Shown here: piece by piece, positions 1 to 5,814 of the stretch | How positions within the stretch are numbered: position 1 is the first letter of the stretch | How the letters are laid out: each line of letters starts with the position of its first letter | Assembly: GCA_004552965.1 (NCBI GenBank) | Contig: SFMU01000075.1 | Coordinates: 1 to 8,804, forward strand | DNA length: 8,804 bases | Reading direction: 5' to 3' | Source: Bacteroidales bacterium | GTDB taxonomy: Bacteria; Bacteroidota; Bacteroidia; Bacteroidales; UBA932 | The notes under the pieces: generated by a model | Told to the model about the DNA's origin: nothing | The model's database searches: none | Seen by the model: only the letters and a program-made list of their open reading frames with translations | Program-made: the position numbers and the translations under genes

Positions 1-256
1 GACTGCCTTCCTAACCCGTTCCACGCACGGCAGGAGGCCGAAGGGAACGTCGGCGAAGGCAAGACTTCCGGAACATGCGGCGGGAGAGGGTCTCCACATC
101 CACTTCCAGGATGGTCTGTCCTGTTGTCGGACAGTTCGTGACAGGTGACAGTATTCAATGTATCGTGGTGAGTGGTTTGCATCGTCTTTTGGTCTTGAGG
201 AATCTACCTAAGCTCTTAAATAGTGCGTCGCAGGCCGGAATCAATGTTAAAATTAC
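1..256 (-). other. GC-rich left flank, leader-like spacer with no convincing gene
   Basis: No convincing gene is seen. On the minus strand one frame is open from 207 to the left edge (its only ATG is at 99), and another is open from 154 to 14. Both have GC-ending codons near the left end, but neither has a start codon with a plausible ribosome site. Inverted repeats are visible: CTGTCC at 116-121 with GGACAG at 129-134, and CGTTCC at 17-22 with GGAACG at 44-49. Two short motifs, AAGGCAAG (56-63) and ACTTCCGGAAC (64-74), recur in the spacers at 5568-5814 and 8158-8348. The stretch may therefore be the leader of a leftward gene outside the window. A decayed coding remnant is the alternative. 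Confidence 0.35.
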
Positions 257-275
257 AAAATAGGCGCGGGAAAGC

Positions 276-293
276 TCCCGTCTTCAAACGGGG
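276..293 (+). repeat. Left-end subterminal hairpin of the IS element
   Basis: TCCCGT at 276-281 pairs with ACGGGG at 288-293 (one T-G wobble), with a six-base loop. The AAAG guide tetranucleotide at 271-274 lies one base upstream of the foot, the layout recognised by IS608-type TnpA. Confidence 0.7.
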
Positions 294-351
294 TGGATGA
301 AAGCGCCCACATTCGTTTTCATAATTCAATGGTTTTTAGTATATTCGTACC

Positions 352-1461
352 ATGTTGACATACAGGTACAAACTCTACAGTTCAAAGCGCAACCGCAATA
401 TAGATGCGATGCTGCGCGAGGCCTGTTTTGTCTGGAACCACGCCCTCGCACTTCAGAAACGCTACTACCGTCTGTTTAACGGATACATCGGTTTGAATAC
501 AATGCAAAAGCATTTTGCAAAGCGTATCAGCCGCTGCCGTCTGCACAGCCAGACCGTCCAGGAGATATTGGAGAGGCTTGATGCCTCGTACCAGCGTTTT
601 TTTCTGCACTTGTCGACCAGACCGCCGAAGTTCAAGCGCGCCGAGCAGTTCCGAAGCATCGTGTACAAGCAGGGCGGATTCAAGCTGAACTCCAACGTGC
701 TTGTCCTGAATTCCATAAAGCAGCACTTCCAGTTCTCGTATTCCCGTCCGTGGGAGGGACAAGTCAAGCAGATCCGGATCAGGCGCAGTCCTCTCGGCGA
801 GTACTACCTGTACATCGTCACCGATGCGGTTGCGCAACCCCGCCGAAAGACACACGATGGTGCATCGGTCGGGATGGACTTCGGTCTGAAGACCTACCTC
901 ACCCTGAGCGACGGGACGAAGATTGATAATCCGCTGTTCCTCAGGCAGGGACTGAGCGACCTGCGCAAGGCCTCCCGCCGTCTGTCCAGGTGCGAAAGAG
1001 GCTCGTCTCACCGCCGTGCGGCGAGGCTCGCCCTTGACCGCATCCACGAGGAGATCACGAATCGCCGTGACGACTGGCAGTGGAAGCTCGCCCACGAGCT
1101 GTGCCGTGCCTACGACACGCTCTGCGTGGAGGACCTGCAGCTGGCAGGGATGTCCCGTCTGTGGGGTAGAAAGATGGCGGACCTCGCCTTCGGCTCGTTC
1201 GTGCAGAAACTCGAGCATACGGCATCCAAGTACGGCTGCGAGGTGCGCAAGGTGGACAGGTTCTATCCGAGCAGCAGGACCTGTTCTGTATGTCAGTATG
1301 TCAATGAACATCTGAGTCTTCGTGACAGGCATTGGACCTGTCCGGAGTGCGGAACGCATCACGACAGGGATGCGAACGCAGCAACCAATATCCTGAGGCA
1401 GGGCATTGCCTCGTCAGGGAGTACCCGTAAGACGAAGGTTCGCCTTCGCAAGGTGCGCTAG
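352..1461 (+). CDS. tnpB: TnpB, RNA-guided nuclease of the IS200/IS605 family (OrfB)
   Basis: This 369-aa protein has the full set of TnpB landmarks. The N-terminal OrfB/wedge region covers about residues 1-165. RuvC-I is GMDFG with Asp176; RuvC-II is CVED with Glu260; a four-cysteine zinc ribbon has Cys311, Cys314, Cys330 and Cys333; RuvC-III is DRDANAATNI with Asp340. All catalytic residues are present, so the nuclease looks intact. The family is known to use an omega RNA from the element's right end to cut DNA next to a target-adjacent motif. The start at 352 gives the usual MLxYxYKLYS beginning. No Shine-Dalgarno is visible, and a poor -7-like box (TATATTCG, 340-347) lies too close to be convincing. 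It is the only plus-strand gene and has no tnpA partner. Confidence 0.95.
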   Translation: MLTYRYKLYSSKRNRNIDAMLREACFVWNHALALQKRYYRLFNGYIGLNTMQKHFAKRISRCRLHSQTVQEILERLDASYQRFFLHLSTRPPKFKRAEQFRSIVYKQGGFKLNSNVLVLNSIKQHFQFSYSRPWEGQVKQIRIRRSPLGEYYLYIVTDAVAQPRRKTHDGASVGMDFGLKTYLTLSDGTKIDNPLFLRQGLSDLRKASRRLSRCERGSSHRRAARLALDRIHEEITNRRDDWQWKLAHELCRAYDTLCVEDLQLAGMSRLWGRKMADLAFGSFVQKLEHTASKYGCEVRKVDRFYPSSRTCSVCQYVNEHLSLRDRHWTCPECGTHHDRDANAATNILRQGIASSGSTRKTKVRLRKVR

Positions 1462-1523
1462 CCACCTGAGAATCTCCGTCCTTCAGGGCGGGGAGTATGT
1501 CAATCAGTTATCAGGCACGGTGA
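1375..1523 (+). ncRNA. Predicted omega RNA (reRNA) of TnpB with guide
   Basis: In this family the guide RNA is made from the 3' part of tnpB through the right end and into the flank. Here the scaffold should end at TCAA (1503) and include the hairpin with arms 1474-1481 and 1486-1493. The guide would then start at 1504; the next 20 bases read TCAGTTATCAGGCACGGTGA. The 5' boundary given is a guess based on family size. By analogy with ISDra2, where the target site serves as the target-adjacent motif, the motif here should be TTAC. Confidence 0.55.
1474..1503 (+). repeat. Right-end hairpin and cleavage site of the IS element
   Basis: CTCCGTCC (1474-1481) pairs with GGGCGGGG (1486-1493), including two wobble pairs, around a TTCA loop. 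GAAT lies directly 5' and TCAA ends the element at 1503. The same hairpin should form the last stem of the omega RNA scaffold. Confidence 0.75.
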
Positions 1524-1534
1524 GCCATATCAAT

Positions 1535-1566
1535 AAAAAATCCGTGGCGATTCACATCGTCACGGA
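1535..1566 (-). terminator. Intrinsic terminator of the leftward transcription unit
   Basis: Read on the minus strand, an 11-bp stem (1566-1556 with 1551-1541, one wobble pair, four-base loop 1555-1552) is followed directly by six T residues (1540-1535). This is a standard rho-independent terminator, 130 bp after the stop codon of the last minus-strand gene. The plus strand has no T tract after the stem, so it should work only leftward. Confidence 0.85.
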
Positions 1567-1695
1567 CCGTCGGCATATTGCCCCTTGAGCATTATCTGTG
1601 TAGAATGAAGAAAAATGTGTTTAGTACATCACTGTCATTTACGAGATGTGGGCCTGCCTGTTTTGTTGCATATGAATGTGTTTACATGGGTGTAT

Positions 1696-2043
1696 CTATT
1701 CCGGAAGATCCTCCGCATCCTGCCTCTGTCCCCTCGGGCGCAGATTTCCTATGATGGGAGTGTACTGCCTTGCCTGTTCATCGGAGAGGCCCATGTCATC
1801 GCGCTTCTTCTTGCTCAGCCCGAGCTTGATGAAGTGGGTGTTGCCGTACTTCCCCTCGGGACTCTCGCGGACTTCGATGTCCATGTAGATATGTCCGCCC
1901 TTGTCCTTTGCCCCGATGAAGATCGCAGGATTGGTGTCCACGGGAATGATGATGGAACGCTTTCCGTTCACGGTGGTGTTTATCTGCACTCCATTGAGCG
2001 CAGAAAGGTCGATGCTGCCGACCAGTGACTGGTTCTGTGCCAT
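1696..2043 (-). CDS. Small conserved-type protein, possible single-strand DNA-binding protein
   Basis: This is a 115-aa protein starting MAQNQSLVGS. I do not recognise a named family with certainty. It looks mainly beta-stranded, with alternating hydrophobic residues in SIIIPVD, PAIFIG and YMDIEV and a YGNTHFIKLGL stretch, and ends in a short acidic tail (QDAEDLPE). That pattern, together with a neighbouring exonuclease and annealing protein, would suit a phage-type SSB; this is inference. A longer ATG frame begins at 2070, but it overlaps the -7 box at 2068-2075. The 2043 start is preferred because AAAAGGA (2056-2050) lies six bases upstream of it. The gene has its own promoter and ends before a strong terminator, so it may be expressed separately from, and more strongly than, the upstream recombination genes. 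Confidence 0.8.
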   Translation of the reverse strand: MAQNQSLVGSIDLSALNGVQINTTVNGKRSIIIPVDTNPAIFIGAKDKGGHIYMDIEVRESPEGKYGNTHFIKLGLSKKKRDDMGLSDEQARQYTPIIGNLRPRGQRQDAEDLPE

Positions 2044-2049
2044 ATTGTA

Positions 2050-2056
2050 TCCTTTT
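2050..2056 (-). promoter_or_regulatory. Ribosome binding site deciding the start at 2043
   Basis: AAAAGGA on the minus strand lies six bases before the ATG at 2043. It supports the shorter start over the ATG at 2070, which lies inside the promoter. Confidence 0.6.
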
Positions 2057-2067
2057 CTCTTGCTTCG

Positions 2068-2097
2068 CAAAGATAATTATAAATTTACATAACGCAA
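2068..2097 (-). promoter_or_regulatory. Bacteroidota-type promoter (-33 TTG, -7 TATCTTTG)
   Basis: On the minus strand TATCTTTG (2075-2068) matches the Bacteroides -7 consensus TAnnTTTG exactly. A TTG (2097-2095) lies 19 bp upstream, at the expected -33 spacing. The surroundings are AT-rich, unlike the neighbouring genes. Transcription would start near 2061, giving an 18-base leader before the ATG at 2043. Confidence 0.75.
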
Positions 2098-2126
2098 GTA
2101 AATAATTACATAAAACTATTATTAAA

Positions 2127-3176
2127 TTACTTCAGCAAGAATTTTCTTGCTCCGGCAGTCTTGGTTGCGTACTTCCCGTAGACCTCCGGTTCGTCCTTCT
2201 GGAGGCTCCTGGCGTCGAGGGTGACGGTCGTCTGAGTGCTCGTGTACCTGTCCCAGAGGTCAGGACGGTCTGCCTTGAACGTGTCCTCGTCGAAGACGGT
2301 CCTGGAGCTGTTCTTCCAGGTGGCGAGGGTCTTCACCTCCCCGGTGTCCCTATCCGTGAAGACGAGGGCCTCGCATCCTCCGGTGGCCATCTTCAGCGCA
2401 TCGGTCAGAGTCTCCTCTCTCTCTTCGAGCTCCTTCAGCTGGCTCCGGCACTCCTTGAGGGCCTTCCACATCGCGTGGTCGTTCTCGGTCGCCTCTGCCT
2501 CGCTCCCCTTGCGCGCCTCGGGGAAGCTCCTCAGCACGTCCTCCGCGTTGATGTCCGGAGGGCATACCCCGGCGAGGAGATTCTCGTGCCAGAAGCGGTC
2601 GATCCTCTTTATTAGCTCGTCGAAGAACGGAGGGTTGAAATCGATCTCCACGTAGTCGAAGTGGTTTGCCCCCGGAGCGAAGCTCAGCCAGCACAGAGCG
2701 CCGCTGCCGACTCCCATGATGCCCATCTGGTACTGTATCTGGCAGTACCAGTAGTCGGGCAGGTCGTCCTTATACACGGCCTTGCCTGTGCGCTTTATCT
2801 CCAGTATCCTCGCATTCGCGAGAGTCTGCCCCTCGGCGGGCGTGCCCTTCGGCCACCAGAGGCGGTCGGGGCTGACCCTAAGGTAGTCCCTCTCGGTGTC
2901 CACCGCCATCCAGTCCCCTTCGGAGGTGACGTCAACGATGTTGCCCGTCTTCCAGGCGAACCACTCCGCTATGGCGGGCTCGAGGATATGGCCCTCGGCC
3001 ATGGCGTCGTTCTCCGGGTCAGGGGCTCTCAGGCCCTTTCGGACCTCGTAGAGCTTGCGCGGCGTGGAGAAGGGGCTGACACCCATTATCGTTCCGGCAT
3101 CGGAAGATCCGATGCCCTTCTTTCTCTCTTCAAGCCACTCCTCATGGGTGGCCGGTCTTATGATTCTGTAAGCCAT
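2127..3176 (-). CDS. YqaJ-type viral recombinase, lambda-exonuclease-like nuclease
   Basis: This 349-aa protein has the PD-(D/E)XK fold signature of YqaJ-family phage exonucleases. In order: GIGSSDAGTIMG at residues 21-32; MAEGHILEPAIAEWF at 59-73 with Glu66; VSPDRLWW at 101-108 with Asp104; ILEIK at 124-128 with Glu126 and Lys128; and YWYCQIQYQMG at 142-152 with Gln146 and Gln150. The C-terminal 130 residues hold a charged helical stretch (about 230-265) typical of the longer bacterial forms. The known role is processive 5'-3' digestion of double-stranded ends, leaving 3' single strands for an annealing protein. The Rad52-like gene at 4839-5567 is the likely partner. The start at 3176 has GAAGAA a few bases upstream, 14 bp after the previous stop. 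Confidence 0.9.
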   Translation of the reverse strand: MAYRIIRPATHEEWLEERKKGIGSSDAGTIMGVSPFSTPRKLYEVRKGLRAPDPENDAMAEGHILEPAIAEWFAWKTGNIVDVTSEGDWMAVDTERDYLRVSPDRLWWPKGTPAEGQTLANARILEIKRTGKAVYKDDLPDYWYCQIQYQMGIMGVGSGALCWLSFAPGANHFDYVEIDFNPPFFDELIKRIDRFWHENLLAGVCPPDINAEDVLRSFPEARKGSEAEATENDHAMWKALKECRSQLKELEEREETLTDALKMATGGCEALVFTDRDTGEVKTLATWKNSSRTVFDEDTFKADRPDLWDRYTSTQTTVTLDARSLQKDEPEVYGKYATKTAGARKFLLK

Positions 3177-3190
3177 AATTCTTCAATTTT

Positions 3191-3505
3191 TCAGTTCAAC
3201 TTATCCTTGATTTCATCATAGGTGGCGAACTTCACCTGTTCCCTGAAGCACTTCCCTGCCCGCCAGTACTCCTGCCAGAGGTCATCCGACTCCTCCCCGT
3301 CACCGTAGACGCAGAAGGCGATGTCAGGATACTTCTCTGACAGTTTCCTAAGGTCATCGCCGTACTCGTACCACTTGGCACAGCAGGATTCGAATGTGGA
3401 CATGTCGCCGCATCCAAGGATGGCATCGATGTCCGCAAGCATTTTCCTGTACTGCTCCACCGGTCCCTCCTTGAGGGAGATGGAAAAATTCGTGTAGTAT
3501 CCCAT
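3191..3505 (-). CDS. MGYYT-type small protein of unknown function
   Basis: This 104-aa protein begins MGYYTNFSISL. Small proteins with this opening are frequent on phages and plasmids, but I know no proven function. The C-terminal half, KYPDIAFCVYGDGEESDDLW followed by YWRAGK, has the strand-plus-acidic-loop pattern seen in ferredoxin-like YubB/Api92-type domains, and resembles KFPGISLAWSCTDEFGNF in the YubB-like neighbour. The ATG at 3505 is preferred over one 30 bp upstream because it begins the conserved motif and lies one base after the stop of the preceding gene, so the two are probably translationally coupled. YqaJ follows 14 bp later. Confidence 0.8.
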   Translation of the reverse strand: MGYYTNFSISLKEGPVEQYRKMLADIDAILGCGDMSTFESCCAKWYEYGDDLRKLSEKYPDIAFCVYGDGEESDDLWQEYWRAGKCFREQVKFATYDEIKDKLN

Positions 3506-3506
3506 G

Positions 3507-3713
3507 TCAGAATATCCTTTCTTCAATCCCTTCAATCATGAGGTCTGTCATGTCGCTCTTCGTTCCGTTATGTGTCATGTGCTCGGGATAGACCTCTCCT
3601 TTAGCATTGAGAAGGTACTCCGCCCTCTCCATGGCCTTGTCCCTGTCGGGAGCCTCGATCTCTACCGTGGTCTCATATGTCGCCACGAATGTAACCTGAT
3701 ATTTCATCATCAT
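3507..3713 (-). CDS. Small DpnD/PcfM-like protein
   Basis: This protein of up to 68 aa begins with three consecutive ATG codons (3713, 3710, 3707), giving MMMKYQVTFVATYETTVEIE. A strand-strand-helix pattern follows (KYQVTFVATYE, TTVEIEAPDRDKAMERAEYL), as in DpnD/PcfM-like domains of mobile elements. The match is by pattern only. The same frame stays open upstream to 3905, but that part is low-complexity and overlaps the preceding gene, so I reject it. A purine-rich AAAAAGAA lies just before the first ATG. The gene starts 43 bp after the preceding stop, and its own stop is one base before the next start. Confidence 0.65.
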   Translation of the reverse strand: MMMKYQVTFVATYETTVEIEAPDRDKAMERAEYLLNAKGEVYPEHMTHNGTKSDMTDLMIEGIEERIF

Positions 3714-3756
3714 ATTCTTTTTGAAGTGATACATCAATCCCTTATGCGGCAAACCT

Positions 3757-4107
3757 TCAGAACCAGCTGAAGTGGTAAAAGCCGTTCCTGTGGTCACCGG
3801 TCTGCTCGAAGCGCCGGAGTGTCGAGACGACCTCGTTCCGGAATTCCTCGTCGGTTGAACGTCCGACATAGTCGGAGTCGAAGTGGCTCCTGATCTCCTC
3901 GGCACTCTTTGTCCCGATGTCGTCCACGGCCGCCCGGAACTGATCCTCGGGGATCTCCCAGTCCCCTACCGCGTCGTCGTTGAGTGCCTCGAAGACATCG
4001 CATCCGCTGTCCTCAAGGAGCCTCTTCAACTCGTCGATCTGCCAGTTGAAACCGCAGTCCCCGTACTCGATTTCACGCCTGATCTGAACGTGTATCCTGT
4101 TTCCCAT
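3757..4107 (-). CDS. MGNRIHV-type phage/plasmid protein of unknown function
   Basis: This is a 116-aa acidic protein starting MGNRIHVQIRREIEYG and ending HRNGFYHFSWF. I have the impression of similar small hypothetical proteins on Bacteroidales phages and elements, but no assigned role. It looks helical and acidic in the middle (ELKRLLEDSG, DQFRAAVDDI, DEEFRNEVVSTLRRFE) with an aromatic C-terminal motif. The frame is open a further 246 bp upstream, but that part overlaps the YubB-like gene and is arginine/glycine-rich out-of-frame translation. The ATG at 4107 fits the operon, 41 bp after the previous stop. Confidence 0.75.
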   Translation of the reverse strand: MGNRIHVQIRREIEYGDCGFNWQIDELKRLLEDSGCDVFEALNDDAVGDWEIPEDQFRAAVDDIGTKSAEEIRSHFDSDYVGRSTDEEFRNEVVSTLRRFEQTGDHRNGFYHFSWF

Positions 4108-4148
4108 GATAGAAAGTGTTTGATTGTTTGGTGATGGAGGAGGCCCGG

Positions 4149-4811
4149 TCAGGCCTCCTCGTAGATTTCGAATCCGGGAGCCCAGACATCTTCCTCCTCG
4201 CTTATGAAGTCCCTGCTCCATTCGCCGTACAGGTCGAGGAACTCCCCGGAGAGGAAGTAGTCCATCCCGGCATCCTCGTTGAATCCGAGTCCTGGACAGT
4301 TCTCCTTCAGGTCCCGCTTCAGCTCCATCAAGTCGTTCCTGCTGTACTGGCATCCGTTGAAGGCGATGACATCCAGGTCAGGAATCCTCTCCGGATTGTG
4401 TGTGACGTGGAAGTTGCCGAACTCGTCGGTGCAGGACCAGGCGAGGGAGATGCCGGGGAACTTCTCCAGTATCAGGTTCTCAAGATCCTCCGACCTGTCC
4501 CAGGCGGAAGTCGTCGAGAAGCGCATCCTTCCGTCCTCGTCCACCTCAAATTCCCTTTTCTGGTCCACATACGGCCCGCACAGGCAGGCCTGAGCATAGA
4601 AGTCAGGGTCGAGTGTACCCCTCAGGTGCATCCCCCTGTACCTGTCGAGACCGTCGGCGTCCACTCCCAGGAGTGCGGCTGCGAGGTTCCCCATCCAGTA
4701 GCGTCCGAACCCGCTGCTGTAGTTCGGCATCGTGTTGAGCGTCTGCGTAAGGGCGCGGAGCTGCTCCAAGTCGCCCGAGGCGACGATGTGATTGCAAGCC
4801 CAATTCGGCAT
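4149..4811 (-). CDS. YubB/DUF1281-like protein (Api92-type ferredoxin-like domain)
   Basis: This 220-aa protein begins MPNWACNHIVASG, close to the MPNWCxN opening that marks plasmid and phage proteins of the YubB/DUF1281/Api92 group; here the cysteine is one place later. The middle (about 110-135) has the expected strand pair and acidic loop, LEKFPGISLAWSCTDEFGNF. The C-terminus is very acidic (SEEEDVWAPGFEIYEEA). The family is common on conjugative elements beside recombination genes, but its biochemical role is unknown to me. Start 4811 is fixed by the conserved opening. It follows the Rad52-like gene by 27 bp and should be in the same transcript. Confidence 0.75.
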   Translation of the reverse strand: MPNWACNHIVASGDLEQLRALTQTLNTMPNYSSGFGRYWMGNLAAALLGVDADGLDRYRGMHLRGTLDPDFYAQACLCGPYVDQKREFEVDEDGRMRFSTTSAWDRSEDLENLILEKFPGISLAWSCTDEFGNFHVTHNPERIPDLDVIAFNGCQYSRNDLMELKRDLKENCPGLGFNEDAGMDYFLSGEFLDLYGEWSRDFISEEEDVWAPGFEIYEEA

Positions 4812-4838
4812 AAGGCAAAAATGTTTAGTCGGTTGATA

Positions 4839-5567
4839 TTAAGATGCCCTTCCTGCGAGCTTCATGAGCTCCGTGAAGTTGGCGTCGGTGATGGTCCACT
4901 GCTTTCGGATGGCACTCCTCAGCTGCCATGACGGCTTGTCCTTCGGCTTCTTCGCCGCCCAGCTGATGAAGGCGTCCCACCGTGGATGCGATGGAGAGAG
5001 TTCCGGAAGGCCCTTCACGCTCTCTGTCGTCTCCGTCTTCTGCGGAGCTGCAGCCGTCTCAGGCTTCTTCTCGACCTCCTTCGCGGAAGGCGAAGCCGTC
5101 GTGGCCGTGCCGCTGTCGTACTTGGAGTCGTTCCTGCCCCAGTAGATGTCCGCACCGAAGCCCAGCGCCTTACAGGCGATGCCCAGTGCATCCGTATAGG
5201 CCTTCTTGTAGGCCTCGTCATCGATGAAGAGCCCGTCGGCGTTCTTCAGCACGAGGCGGTTGCCGCCGGTGCCGCGTATCGGCTTGCTCCACCTGCCGGT
5301 CTTCGTGTCCTTCAGGTAGAGGTTGATGTCGGTGAAGACGCAGACCTCGCCGTTCGGGAAGTCGACCCTCTCCTGGCGCGTCACCTCCGTGAACCAGCCT
5401 TCTCCGCACGGGCCGAAGAGCTCCGTGAGCTTCTGGATCCTCCACATGCCGTTGATCTCCGTGAGTTTCTTGCCCCAGGATGACTCGAAGGGCTTCTGCG
5501 CGTCCTCGGGGACGCTGCTGACCTGCTTGTAGATATGCAGGTTGTCGCTTGGATTCTTGAGTTCCAT
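4839..5567 (-). CDS. Rad52-type single-strand annealing protein
   Basis: This 242-aa protein has the core of the Rad52-superfamily annealing proteins (Sak/DUF1071-like). INGMWRIQKLTELFG (39-52) is followed by strands around FTDINLYLKD (78-87), the loop IRGTGGNRLVL (98-107), and the helix DEAYKKAYTDALGIACKALG (117-136) leading to FGADIYWG. Residues 151-190 form a low-complexity Thr/Ala/Lys/Glu linker, and a small helical C-terminal domain (about 191-242) follows. Such proteins pair complementary single strands made by an exonuclease; the YqaJ-type gene four genes downstream is the natural partner. The gene is first after a 247-bp structured spacer, so it probably opens a transcript. The start at 5567 has no clear Shine-Dalgarno. 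Confidence 0.82.
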   Translation of the reverse strand: MELKNPSDNLHIYKQVSSVPEDAQKPFESSWGKKLTEINGMWRIQKLTELFGPCGEGWFTEVTRQERVDFPNGEVCVFTDINLYLKDTKTGRWSKPIRGTGGNRLVLKNADGLFIDDEAYKKAYTDALGIACKALGFGADIYWGRNDSKYDSGTATTASPSAKEVEKKPETAAAPQKTETTESVKGLPELSPSHPRWDAFISWAAKKPKDKPSWQLRSAIRKQWTITDANFTELMKLAGRAS

Positions 5568-5814
5568 ATGAAAGAATTTTGAAATTGAACTATCCTGTCC
5601 TCAGGCACGGGAGTTCCTTCCCTTGAAGGGTGCCTGCGATGCTGCGGAAAGTGCAGGCGAGGAAGTGAAAGGCAAGGGCGGGCGACGGAAACCGATGCCT
5701 GAAAGGTGTCTGTTTCCTAGAACGAAGGCATCTGTCCCTTGACGGACGACGACCCTGCTTGAACTTCGCAGAGTAGGCAGCCCTAAAAGGGAGGAATTCG
5801 TTTTCCCAAATAAT
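5568..5814 (-). promoter_or_regulatory. GC-rich structured leader upstream of the Rad52-like gene
   Basis: No gene with a start codon is seen. One minus-strand frame is open for about 70 codons, ending TAG near 5589, but it lacks an ATG. Inverted repeats include CAGGCAC (5602-5608) with GTGCCTG (5630-5636), GCCTGC (5632-5637) with GCAGGC (5653-5658), and GATGCCT (5694-5700) with AGGCATC (5726-5732). The first two share bases and exclude each other. GAAAGGCAA (5667-5675) and AACTTCGC (5762-5769) recur in the spacer at 8158-8348. A long untranslated leader is the best reading. No exact Bacteroidota promoter box was found; TTATTTGG near 5804 is a poor match. Confidence 0.45.

Larger units (their letters stand above)
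257..1503 (+). mobile_element. tnpB-only IS200/IS605-family element with IS608-type ends
   Basis: Both ends can be placed from known IS608 signals. At the left, the target TTAC is at 253-256. Inside it, the guide AAAG (271-274) lies one base before a hairpin whose arms are 276-281 and 288-293. At the right, the guide GAAT (1470-1473) lies directly before a hairpin with arms 1474-1481 and 1486-1493 (loop TTCA), and the cleavage site TCAA is at 1500-1503. TTAC/AAAG and TCAA/GAAT are the cleavage and guide tetranucleotides described for IS608. The element is 1247 bp and carries only tnpB. The 95 bp before tnpB leave no room for the Y1 transposase TnpA, so movement would need TnpA supplied in trans. 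It sits 31 bp beyond the terminator of the leftward operon. Confidence 0.88.

Noticed and set aside
340..347. TATATTCG as a -7 promoter box for tnpB
   Set aside because: One mismatch to TAnnTTTG, no clear -33 element, and only four bases before the ATG, which would make the message practically leaderless.
382..1362. Long antisense frame (326 codons) opposite tnpB
   Set aside because: It is a shadow of GC-rich codons. The plus strand encodes an intact TnpB with all motifs; the antisense product has no recognisable features or start signal.
1615..2028. 137-codon plus-strand frame
   Set aside because: Antisense to the protein at 1696-2043, which has a promoter, ribosome site and terminator on the minus strand.
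4116..4931. 271-codon plus-strand frame opposite the YubB-like gene
   Set aside because: Shadow frame; the minus strand encodes a recognisable MPNW-type protein in the operon direction.
5589..5808. About 70-codon open minus-strand frame in the spacer before the Rad52-like gene
   Set aside because: No ATG, GTG or TTG with a ribosome site, and a basic low-quality translation; the inverted repeats and shared motifs explain the region better.
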